From an uncultured beta proteobacterium (GTDB lineage: Bacteria; Pseudomonadota; Gammaproteobacteria; Burkholderiales; Rhodocyclaceae), in assembly GCA_903910495.1 (NCBI GenBank), contig CAIVZW010000639.1, forward strand, positions 1-10,491: a stretch of 10,491 nt of DNA, written 5' to 3'. The position numbers and the translations under genes are program-made. The stretch's first letter is position 1. Every line of letters begins with the position of its first letter. Shown here piece by piece: positions 1-6,112 of this stretch. The notes below the pieces were generated by a model. The model ran no database searches, was not told where the DNA came from, and saw nothing but the letters and a program-made list of their open reading frames with translations.

Positions 1-1
1 A

Positions 2-64
2 TATGTAAGCAAGATCAACCTGGATGCTGTGTGGGTCCGGAACGAGGCCGTGAGCCTGCTGTAA
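2..64 (+). CDS. Possible C-terminal tail of an upstream gene (partial)
   Basis: The second forward frame is open from the left edge and ends at a TAA at 62-64, giving the last 20 residues of a putative protein that ends ..VRNEAVSLL. The composition is protein-like and no other frame at the edge looks better. The fragment is too short to assign to a family. It may simply be an open frame by chance, so confidence is low. Confidence 0.35.
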   Translation, partial: YVSKINLDAVWVRNEAVSLL

Positions 65-112
65 ATAAACCGCAACGCCCGATTTGGCGAATGCTGGCTT
101 TCACCCCGGTCC

Positions 113-132
113 TTGTACGTTTTATTGTGCAA
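113..132. repeat. Hairpin with TTTTAT loop (left copy of flanking motif)
   Basis: The arms TTGTACG (113-119) and TGTGCAA (126-132) pair over 7 bp with two G-U wobbles around the loop TTTTAT. The 11-mer TTTTATTGTGC (120-130) recurs at 5635-5645 inside another hairpin. It lies about 50 bp after the putative gene end at 64. There is no T-tract, so it is not a classical intrinsic terminator. It could be a weak terminator, an mRNA 3' structure or a protein-binding site. The rest of 65-250 shows nothing I can support. Confidence 0.4.
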
Positions 133-251
133 TATGCTACAAACGCGCAGGTTGGCTTCAGGCAGCACAAGGCTTCCAAGCATCAACCATGGCACCAATT
201 CACGGCAAAAGCCATGTGACGGCCTCCCGAAGAAAAAAATGGGCATTGTCG

Positions 252-281
252 TTGACAGATAGTTGAACTAGGTTCTAATAT
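252..281 (+). promoter_or_regulatory. Sigma70-type promoter of the iclR-acd-CoA transferase-etfBA operon
   Basis: A consensus -35 box TTGACA sits at 252-257, followed after 18 bp by TAATAT at 276-281, one mismatch from the consensus -10. Transcription would begin around 288-290, roughly 25 bp before the iclR start codon. The -10 box is embedded in the palindromic operator described separately, so a protein bound there would directly block or alter RNA polymerase binding. The assignment rests on sequence match and position only. Confidence 0.6.
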
Positions 282-295
282 AGAACTGTGTTCTA
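265..295. promoter_or_regulatory. Tandem palindromic operator, probably for the adjacent IclR-family regulator
   Basis: Alternating half-sites are directly visible: GAAC (265-268), GTTCTA (272-277), TAGAAC (281-286) and GTTCTA (290-295). They form two palindromes of the form GAAC-N3-GTTC at 265-275 and 283-293, exactly 18 bp apart. Between them is a perfect GTTCTA-ATA-TAGAAC at 272-286. The array covers the -10 region and the transcription start. IclR-family proteins commonly bind palindromic or repeated sites near their own promoter, so autoregulation together with control of the downstream genes is the natural inference. The identity of the binding protein is not proven. Confidence 0.65.
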
Positions 296-314
296 CTATT
301 AAAGAGGTATGCAT

Positions 315-1139
315 ATGGCCGGAAGCCAGTTGGCCCGAGCGCTTGGCGCTTTGGAACTCCTAGCCGAGAGTCCACAGGGGTTGCCACTGCAGGTGCTGGC
401 AGATCGCCTGGGCATGCCGAAAAGCGGTACGCATCGTCTGCTGGCGGAATTGAGCCAACTTCGTTACGTGGTTCAGGATGGCGAAACACTGCGTTACCTT
501 CTGACCACCCGCCTGATGTCGCTCGGCTTCAAGCAACTCGGCGGTAGCGGTATCATCGAGATGGCCCAACCCCTGCTCAATCATCTGGCAACGGTGAGCG
601 GCGAGTCGGTCCGTCTGGCTGTCGTCGATCAGGGGCACCTGCCCTTCATCGCCAAGGCGCAAGGGGCCGGTGCCGGCTTGCGCTACGACCCGGACATGGG
701 CGGCGAGGCAGCACTTTATTGCTCATCGACCGGCCTCGCCTGGCTGGCGACAATGCCAGAAAATGAAGCGGTCGAGCATGTCGTCAAACAGGGTTTCACG
801 CTGCCGGAGCAGCGCGGTGAAGGCGTACCGAAGACGATTGGCGACGTTCTCGCCCTCGTCGAGGAAACTCGCCAGCGCGGCTACGCCTGGGTTTCCGAAT
901 GCTGGGCGCCGGGCATGACTTCAATAGCCGCTGTGGTGCGCGATGCACAGACCGGCCTTGTCTTCGGAATTATCAGTATCGCCGGGCCGACGGTACGGAT
1001 GGGCGAATCAGTCGTCCAGGATCTTGCCCCGGTCTTGCTCAAGGCCACCGATGAACTCGCCACCTTCAGCCCGCTTTCCCGCTATCTGACCAGCCTGTCG
1101 CCTGATAGCAGCGGCGCACAAGGACGGCGCGTCGCCTGA
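315..1139 (+). CDS. IclR-family transcriptional regulator
   Basis: This is a 274-residue protein of typical IclR length. Residues about 5-65 form the winged helix-turn-helix, with the recognition part around GMPKSGTHRLLAELSQLRYV. Residues about 80-255 form the IclR effector-binding domain, including GYAWVSECWAPGMTSIAAVV near 189-208, the usual ligand-pocket region. An in-frame ATG at 309 is only 1 nt after the Shine-Dalgarno sequence AAAGAGG (301-307). The ATG at 315 is 7 nt away and gives the better start. The gene is first in the operon and ends 44 bp before the acyl-CoA dehydrogenase. It probably senses the acid, or its CoA thioester, handled by the downstream enzymes. Whether it activates or represses cannot be read from the sequence. 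Confidence 0.9.
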   Translation: MAGSQLARALGALELLAESPQGLPLQVLADRLGMPKSGTHRLLAELSQLRYVVQDGETLRYLLTTRLMSLGFKQLGGSGIIEMAQPLLNHLATVSGESVRLAVVDQGHLPFIAKAQGAGAGLRYDPDMGGEAALYCSSTGLAWLATMPENEAVEHVVKQGFTLPEQRGEGVPKTIGDVLALVEETRQRGYAWVSECWAPGMTSIAAVVRDAQTGLVFGIISIAGPTVRMGESVVQDLAPVLLKATDELATFSPLSRYLTSLSPDSSGAQGRRVA

Positions 1140-1183
1140 CCCCCTATTCTTCAAAACTTACCAACCTTGCCGGAGTAAATAAC

Positions 1184-2362
1184 ATGGATCTGCAGTTGTC
1201 CTATGAACAGAAAATGCTCATTGAAACCGTACGCCGTTTCGTACAGACCGAACTGCTGCCGCTTGAAGATGAGATTGAGGAAACTCATGTACTGGCGCCT
1301 GAAAAAGCCCGCGCCCTGTTCGAAAAATCAAGGGAGAACGGCCTCTACGCCATGAATATCCCTGAGGAATTCGGTGGTGGCGGCCTGTCGGCTGTCGACA
1401 CCATGTTGTGCGAAGAACAGTTCGGCCACGCCAAGGACATCCTGATCCGTCGCGCCTTCGGCAACGTCTATGAAATGCTGCTCGAAAGTAATCCGGAGCA
1501 AGTCGAGATCTATCTGAAACCGTGTACGGCTGGTGAGCGTACCTGCTCGATTTGTATCACTGAACCGAATGCCGGTTCTGATGCGGCAGCCATCAAGACC
1601 CGCGCCGTCAAGGACGGTGATGGCTGGATCCTTAACGGCAACAAGATCTTCATCAGCGACGCCCTGTATTCCGATTTTTTTCTGGTGTCTGCCGTCACCG
1701 ATCCGTCAAAGGGTGCAAAGGGTATTTCCATGTTCCTGGTCGACAAGGACACCCCGGGATTCATCATGGGCCGAGACCAGAAGATGATGAGCTTGTCCGG
1801 CACCAGTCATTGCGAAATATTTTTTGAAAATCTCCGGCTCAAACCCATCAACCTGCTCGGCAAGGAGAACGATGGCTTCCGGCTGATCCTGACCACGCTT
1901 GGGCGCGTCCGTCTGGGGCAAGTGTGCGCCCGCGCCATTGGCAAGTCCTGCCGCCTGATGAAGTTGATGACCGACTACGCGAAGGAGCGTAAACAGTTCG
2001 GCAAGGCGATTGGCGAATTCCAGTTCATCCAGGGAATGCTGGCCGACAGCACCATGGAAATCAACGCTGCCCGCTGGATGATGCTTGATGCCGCCACAGC
2101 CATCGACAATGGAACCGACCCGCGCGGTACAAAAATTTCAATGGTCAAGGTTTACGCCGCTGAAACACTGGGCCGCGTGGCCGACCGTGCCGTGCAGGTC
2201 TTCGGCGGCATGGGCTACTGCTCCGAATTGCCGATCGAACGCCTGTACCGTGATGCGCGTATTTACCGTATTTTCGACGGCACGTCCGAAATCCACCGGA
2301 TGGTCACTGCCGGTGCCGTGATGCGCGACGGCGAAGCCCTTTATGGCCCGGGCGGCATCTAA
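1184..2362 (+). CDS. Acyl-CoA dehydrogenase with Asp at the catalytic-base position
   Basis: This 392-residue FAD flavoprotein has the normal family length. Visible family landmarks are ITEPNAGSD (residues 125-133), the NGNKIFIS beta-domain strand, ERKQFG in the C-terminal helical domain, and VFGGMGY followed by RDARIYRIFDGTSEIHRM near the C-terminus. Known members such as short- and medium-chain dehydrogenases have Glu as the alpha-proton-abstracting base in the YEGT motif. Here the motif is FDGT, putting Asp365 in that place. By ungapped comparison from memory with short-chain acyl-CoA dehydrogenase, the alternative base position used by isovaleryl-CoA dehydrogenase is Arg243, so Asp365 is the likely base. 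GGAG at 1172-1175 supports the ATG. The neighbouring CoA-transferase and ETF genes argue for oxidation of a CoA thioester to an enoyl-CoA. The substrate is unknown; branched, alicyclic or aryl-aliphatic acids are possible. Confidence 0.93.
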   Translation: MDLQLSYEQKMLIETVRRFVQTELLPLEDEIEETHVLAPEKARALFEKSRENGLYAMNIPEEFGGGGLSAVDTMLCEEQFGHAKDILIRRAFGNVYEMLLESNPEQVEIYLKPCTAGERTCSICITEPNAGSDAAAIKTRAVKDGDGWILNGNKIFISDALYSDFFLVSAVTDPSKGAKGISMFLVDKDTPGFIMGRDQKMMSLSGTSHCEIFFENLRLKPINLLGKENDGFRLILTTLGRVRLGQVCARAIGKSCRLMKLMTDYAKERKQFGKAIGEFQFIQGMLADSTMEINAARWMMLDAATAIDNGTDPRGTKISMVKVYAAETLGRVADRAVQVFGGMGYCSELPIERLYRDARIYRIFDGTSEIHRMVTAGAVMRDGEALYGPGGI

Positions 2363-2373
2363 GGAGAACTAGA

Positions 2374-3903
2374 ATGATAGCCAGCAAATTCATGACGGCC
2401 GCCGAAGCCGTAGCCCTGATCAGCGATGGTGACACCGTTGGCTTGATTGGCGGCGGAGGCGGTCTGGTCGAAGCCAACTATATTTTCGCGGCCGTTGAAA
2501 AACGCTTTCTTGAAACGGCCCGGCCGCGCAACCTGACGGTCGTGCACGCCCTCGGTATCGGCGACAAGAAGACCCGCGGCCTGAACTGCTTTGCCCATGA
2601 AGGCATGGTCAAGCGCGTCATCGGCGGCCACTGGGTGTGGTCGCCGACCATGCAGGCCCTGGCTCGCGACGAAAAGATCGAGGCCTATGTACTGCCCGGT
2701 GGCGTCATCTCCCAGCTCTTCCGTGAAATCGGCGCTGGCCGCCCCGGACTGATTTCCCACGTCGGTCTGGGCACCTTTGTCGACCCGCGCCAGGATGGCG
2801 GCCGGATGAACAAGTCGGCCAAGGATGTGCTGGTCGAAGTGATCGAGATCGCTGGCAAGGAATACCTGCGCTACAAGCCGTTCCCGGTCAATGTGGCGAT
2901 CATTCGCGGCTCCTACGCCGATGAACAGGGCAATATCTGCATGGATCAGGAGCCTGCCAACCTGGATGCCTACGCCGTGGCGGTAGCCGCGCACAACTCC
3001 GGCGGCAAGGTCATCGTGCAGGTGCGCACGGCGGTTGAACTGGGCACCCTGCCGGCCCGCTCGGTACGCATTCCCGGCGCCATTGTTGATGCCGTGGTGG
3101 TCGAATCGGGCCAGATGCAGACCTACGAAATCGCCTACGACCCGACCATTTCCAGCGAACGCCGCGGTCCGATTCCGGCTGAAGCGCCCGAGGCGCTGAG
3201 TGTGCGCATGGCGACGGCCAGCCGTGCCTCCGAGGAACTGCGCGATGGCGCCGTGATCAACTACGGTTTTGGCATCCCCGATGCCGTCGCCAAGATCGTC
3301 TCCACGCGCGGCGATCTCAATCGCTACTACCAGACCATCGAACACGGCACCTACGGCGGCAATCTGCTCACCGGCATGCTGTTCGGCTTTGCGCGCAATG
3401 CATCCGCCATGATCGACGCGCCTTCGCAATTCGATTTCTACGGCGGTGGGGGGCTTGACATCACCTTCCTCGGTTTCGGCGAGTTCGATCGTGAAGGCAA
3501 CGTCAATGCCTCCAAGCTGGGCGGCGACACGGTCGGCCCCGGCGGCTTCATCGATATTGCCCAGAATGCCCGCAAGGTCGTCTTCTGCGGCAACTTCGAA
3601 GCCAAGGGCGTGAAGATGGACGTTGGCAACGGCAAGCTGAGCATCGAACGCCACGGCGATATCTCCAAGGTGGTCGACAAGGTCGTCCAGATCACCTTCT
3701 CTGGCCCACAGTCTTTGCTGCGTGGTCAGGAGGTGCTTTACGTCACCGAGCGCGCCGTGTTCCGGCTTACACCCAAAGGTATTCTCCTCGAAGAAATCGC
3801 CCCGGGCGTAGATTTGCAACGTGATATTCTGGATCGCATGGGTTTTGTCCCGCTGATGAACGGGCAGCCTCGTGTGATGAATCCAAAACATTTTGGCGCC
3901 TGA
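2374..3903 (+). CDS. Family I acyl-CoA:carboxylate CoA-transferase (YdiF/propionate CoA-transferase-like)
   Basis: This 509-residue protein is a natural fusion of the alpha and beta halves of family I CoA-transferases. The N-terminal half carries the glycine-rich GLIGGGGGLVEANYI (residues 23-37). The C-terminal half carries EHGTYGG, matching the ExGxxGG motif whose Glu (Glu323 here) forms the glutamyl-CoA intermediate. The enzyme moves CoA from a donor such as acetyl-CoA or succinyl-CoA to a free acid. E. coli YdiF and clostridial propionate CoA-transferase share this layout. AAGGAG (2361-2366) overlaps the stop codon of the dehydrogenase gene, and only 11 bp separate the genes, indicating co-transcription. 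The likely role is ATP-free activation of the acid that the dehydrogenase oxidises. The acceptor acid cannot be told from sequence. Confidence 0.92.
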   Translation: MIASKFMTAAEAVALISDGDTVGLIGGGGGLVEANYIFAAVEKRFLETARPRNLTVVHALGIGDKKTRGLNCFAHEGMVKRVIGGHWVWSPTMQALARDEKIEAYVLPGGVISQLFREIGAGRPGLISHVGLGTFVDPRQDGGRMNKSAKDVLVEVIEIAGKEYLRYKPFPVNVAIIRGSYADEQGNICMDQEPANLDAYAVAVAAHNSGGKVIVQVRTAVELGTLPARSVRIPGAIVDAVVVESGQMQTYEIAYDPTISSERRGPIPAEAPEALSVRMATASRASEELRDGAVINYGFGIPDAVAKIVSTRGDLNRYYQTIEHGTYGGNLLTGMLFGFARNASAMIDAPSQFDFYGGGGLDITFLGFGEFDREGNVNASKLGGDTVGPGGFIDIAQNARKVVFCGNFEAKGVKMDVGNGKLSIERHGDISKVVDKVVQITFSGPQSLLRGQEVLYVTERAVFRLTPKGILLEEIAPGVDLQRDILDRMGFVPLMNGQPRVMNPKHFGA

Positions 3904-3921
3904 TCGGCGCGGAGCAAAAGC

Positions 3922-4671
3922 ATGAAAATTATCGTCCCCGTCAAACGGGTAGTTGATTACAACGTCAAAATCCGTGTCAAATCCGACGGTTCTGGTGTTG
4001 AACTTGCCAGCCTCAAGATGAGCATGAATCCCTTCGACGAAAACGCCATGGAAGAAGCCGTTCGGCTGAGAGAAGCCGGCATCGCCACGGAAGTCATTGC
4101 CGTCAGTTGCGGCGTCGCTGCCTGCCAGGAAACGATCCGCTCGGCCATGGCTATTGGCGCTGACCGCGGCATTCTGGTCGAAACCGACGTTGAACTGCAA
4201 CCGCTGGCCGTGGCAAAACTGCTCAAGGCTATTTGCGACAAGGAGCAAGCGCAACTCGTCATCTGTGGCAAGCAAGCCATTGACGACGATTGCAACCAGA
4301 CCGGCCAGATGCTTGCCGCACTGCAGAACTGGCCGCAAGCCACTAACGCTTCCAAAGTCGTCATCGCGGATGGTAAAGCCAGCGTCACCCGCGAAATCGA
4401 CGGTGGCCTCGAAACTCTTGCTTTCAGTCTGCCGGCAGTCATCTCGGCTGATTTGCGCCTCAACGAAACACGCTACGCCACGCTGCCCAACATCATGAAA
4501 GCCAAGAAAAAGCCACTCGAAACCTTCAAGCCGGCTGATCTGGGCGTTGATGTCACGCCACGTCTGAGCACCCTTAAGGTTAGCGAGCCGCCCAGGCGCA
4601 AGGCCGGCGTCAAAGTAGCCGACGTCGCTGAACTGGTCAACAAACTCAAAAACGAAGCCAAGGTGATCTGA
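3922..4671 (+). CDS. etfB: Electron transfer flavoprotein beta subunit
   Basis: This 249-residue protein has the standard EtfB length. It begins with [20 protein letters not shown] and contains [15 protein letters not shown] (residues 116-130), the AMP-binding signature of canonical ETFs. [15 protein letters not shown] (184-198) is the recognition loop that docks onto acyl-CoA dehydrogenases; Leu188 occupies the place of the anchoring leucine of human EtfB. These features place it with classical electron-shuttling ETFs rather than flavin-bifurcating ones, whose beta subunit binds a second FAD. The start is supported by GGAG at 3911-3914. The gene is 18 bp after the CoA-transferase gene and 2 bp before etfA. 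It probably accepts electrons from the operon's own dehydrogenase. Confidence 0.96.
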   Translation: MKIIVPVKRVVDYNVKIRVKSDGSGVELASLKMSMNPFDENAMEEAVRLREAGIATEVIAVSCGVAACQETIRSAMAIGADRGILVETDVELQPLAVAKLLKAICDKEQAQLVICGKQAIDDDCNQTGQMLAALQNWPQATNASKVVIADGKASVTREIDGGLETLAFSLPAVISADLRLNETRYATLPNIMKAKKKPLETFKPADLGVDVTPRLSTLKVSEPPRRKAGVKVADVAELVNKLKNEAKVI

Positions 4672-4673
4672 TC

Positions 4674-5606
4674 ATGACTATTCTCGTTATCGCCGAACAC
4701 GACCACCAGAGCCTCAGGGTCGCCACACTCAACACCATCGCTGCCGCGCAGAAGATTGGTGGCGACGTTCATGTTCTGGTTGCCGGCACGTCCTGCAACG
4801 GCGCGGCCCAGCAAGCTGCCCGCTGCCAGGGTGTAAGCGTCGTAAAAGTCGCCGATGCCGCCCATTATCAAAGCCAGACCGCCGAGAACCTCGCCGCACT
4901 GGTCATTGCCCACGCCGCCGACTACAGCCACATCCTCGCCCCGGCCAGCACCTTCGGCAAGAATCTGCTGCCGCGCGTCGCTGCCGTGCTCGACGTCGCC
5001 CAGATTTCCGAAATCACCGCCGTCGAAAGCGCGGACACCTTCGTTCGCCCGATCTACGCCGGTAATGCGCTGGCCACCATACACAGCGCCGATCGCATCA
5101 AAGTCATCACGGTGCGCTCGACCGCTTTTGATGCCGTTCAGAGTGGCAACAATGCACCGATCGAAAGCATTGCACCGGCCAGCGATACCGCCCAATCCAC
5201 CCTGACCGGCCGCGAACTCACCAAGTCCGCGCGCCCCGAACTCGCTGCGGCCAAGATCGTCGTTTCCGGTGGGCGGGGTTTGGGCAGTGCCGAGAACTTT
5301 ACCAAGGTGCTCGAACCGCTCGCCGATAAACTCAATGCCGCGCTCGGTGCCAGCCGTGCGGCGGTTGATGCCGGCTTTATGTCCAACGACTATCAGATCG
5401 GCCAGACCGGCAAGATTGTTGCGCCGGATGTCTATTTCGCCATCGGTATCTCCGGGGCGATCCAGCATCTGGCCGGAATGATGGGTTCGAAAGTCATTGT
5501 CGCCATCAACAAGGATGAAGATGCACCGATCTTCCAGGTGGCTGATTACGGCCTGGTCGGGGATCTCTTTGAAGTGGTGCCGCAGCTGGCGAGTGCGCTC
5601 AGCTAA
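4674..5606 (+). CDS. etfA: Electron transfer flavoprotein alpha subunit
   Basis: This 310-residue protein carries the FAD of the ETF heterodimer. The C-terminal FAD domain is clear: SGGRGLGS (198-205), SRAAVDAG (228-235), GQTGKIVAP (243-251), GISGAIQH (258-265), [20 protein letters not shown] (277-296). The N-terminal half is the usual alpha-domain I. There is no N-terminal ferredoxin extension like that of the caffeyl-CoA reductase EtfA, again indicating a canonical ETF that would pass electrons to ETF:quinone oxidoreductase, which is not encoded in this window. AAGGTG at 4660-4665, inside the end of etfB, serves as ribosome binding site. This is the last gene of the operon. Confidence 0.96.
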   Translation: MTILVIAEHDHQSLRVATLNTIAAAQKIGGDVHVLVAGTSCNGAAQQAARCQGVSVVKVADAAHYQSQTAENLAALVIAHAADYSHILAPASTFGKNLLPRVAAVLDVAQISEITAVESADTFVRPIYAGNALATIHSADRIKVITVRSTAFDAVQSGNNAPIESIAPASDTAQSTLTGRELTKSARPELAAAKIVVSGGRGLGSAENFTKVLEPLADKLNAALGASRAAVDAGFMSNDYQIGQTGKIVAPDVYFAIGISGAIQHLAGMMGSKVIVAINKDEDAPIFQVADYGLVGDLFEVVPQLASALS

Positions 5607-5623
5607 GAAATTCGCAGCGTTTC

Positions 5624-5651
5624 CGCATCGTGCATTTTATTGTGCGATGCG
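5624..5651. repeat. Stable hairpin downstream of etfA (right copy of flanking motif)
   Basis: The arms CGCATCGTGCA (5624-5634) and TGTGCGATGCG (5641-5651) pair over 11 bp with two G-U wobbles, around a TTTTAT loop. It lies 17 nt after the etfA stop codon. No T-tract follows, so intrinsic termination is uncertain; it may protect the mRNA 3' end or bind a protein as DNA. It shares TTTTATTGTGC with the hairpin at 113-132. Confidence 0.5.
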
Positions 5652-5728
5652 CGATAGCCTTGAATCCGGCCGGCACTTTTGCCGACTCGGCCATCTCCCT
5701 CGATTCATTCCGGGGCTGCAAGCTCTCG

Positions 5729-5848
5729 CTATCCAGCGCCAATAGCCACGCGCAGAACAGCGCGCAGTACGATCAGGATGATTTCCCGAAGATCGTATCG
5801 TTGCGCCGGTTCATGGCGCGAGTCATGAAGGTCCGCAAAGCCTTCCGT
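5729..5848 (-). pseudogene. Remnant resembling the N-terminal domain of an ISAs1-family transposase
   Basis: Read on the minus strand, this segment encodes GFADLHDSRHEPAQRYDLRE followed by IILIVLRAVLRVAIGAG and a TAG stop. The pattern F-A-D-L-x-D-x-R, then R-Y-x-L-x-x-I-L, then A-V-L and G-A, resembles the N-terminal DDE_Tnp_1-associated domain of ISAs1-type transposases (typically FADLPDPR ... RYPL..IL...L.AVL.GA). Everything downstream in that reading frame is lost at the stop. A neighbouring frame past it reads REMAESAK, possibly a frameshifted continuation. There is no catalytic DDE domain and no terminal inverted repeats were found, so it is a decayed piece at best. The assignment is from memory of the family pattern; chance similarity is possible. 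Confidence 0.42.
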
Positions 5849-5972
5849 TACTGTTGTTTTCGCTCCCGTTAAAAGTCGAGAGCCGACGCCGTTTCGACAG
5901 TGTGTATAAGCCAAGTGTAATAACCATATGAATTAAAACGATTTTCCATTATTTGCCTTGAACAGGCTTGCG

Positions 5973-5992
5973 GCTTTTGCGTATGCGAAAGC
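5973..5992. repeat. Short palindrome/hairpin upstream of the gyrA promoter
   Basis: GCTTTTGC (5973-5980) and GCGAAAGC (5985-5992) form an 8-bp stem with one G-U pair and a GTAT loop. It lies about 45 bp upstream of the probable -10 box of gyrA and has no following T-run. It could be an operator or a weak terminator protecting gyrA from read-through. Function is unknown. Confidence 0.35.
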
Positions 5993-6034
5993 GCTGACAG
6001 GACAATGCCGGGTACCGGTTGAGTGCCGTTGGCG

Positions 6035-6043
6035 TGGTAGAAT
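6035..6043 (+). promoter_or_regulatory. Probable extended -10 promoter of gyrA
   Basis: TGGTAGAAT contains a TG dinucleotide one base before TAGAAT (6038-6043), one mismatch from the -10 consensus. No good -35 box lies at the right distance; TTGAGT at 6019-6024 is only 13 bp away. This would be an extended -10 promoter, starting transcription around 6050 and leaving a leader of about 60 nt before the gyrA start. Confidence 0.45.
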
Positions 6044-6112
6044 CAATGGTTTAGTCAAGACCATAACAACGCTGCCGAAGTTTGGTGCTTGCTGGAACTC
6101 TCCGGATACAAA

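Larger units (their letters stand above)
5607..6112. other. Region of about 500 bp between etfA and gyrA without an intact gene
   Basis: This stretch holds a hairpin just after etfA, a decayed transposase-like fragment on the minus strand, a second hairpin at 5973-5992 and the probable gyrA promoter, each listed separately. A plus-strand open frame of 80 codons (5630-5872) overlaps the transposase-like fragment, has no recognisable domain and starts inside the hairpin, so it is not called. The base composition becomes visibly more AT-rich at 5915-5965. Confidence 0.7.

Noticed and set aside
31..266. Two overlapping plus-strand open frames of about 60 codons upstream of iclR
   Set aside because: Neither has a convincing ribosome binding site or domain, and one runs into the -35 box of the operon promoter. 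They look like chance open frames.
2359..4338. Minus-strand open frame of 659 codons antisense to the CoA-transferase and etfB genes
   Set aside because: It lies opposite two well-recognised genes, has no recognisable domain, and is of the kind produced by strong third-position GC bias in the sense genes. It has no independent support.
4473..5468. Minus-strand open frame of 331 codons antisense to etfA
   Set aside because: It is a shadow of etfA, with a low-complexity Gly/Ala/Asp composition and no domain.
3922..5606. Electron-bifurcating ETF
   Set aside because: EtfB has the canonical [13 protein letters not shown]-site motif and EtfA lacks a ferredoxin domain; both indicate a classical ETF.
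5624..5651. Classical Rho-independent terminator after etfA
   Set aside because: The hairpin is good but is followed by CGATAG with no T-run, so it is listed only as a hairpin.
5630..5872. 80-codon plus-strand open frame after etfA
   Set aside because: It starts inside the hairpin, has no Shine-Dalgarno sequence and no recognisable domain, and is antisense to the transposase-like fragment.
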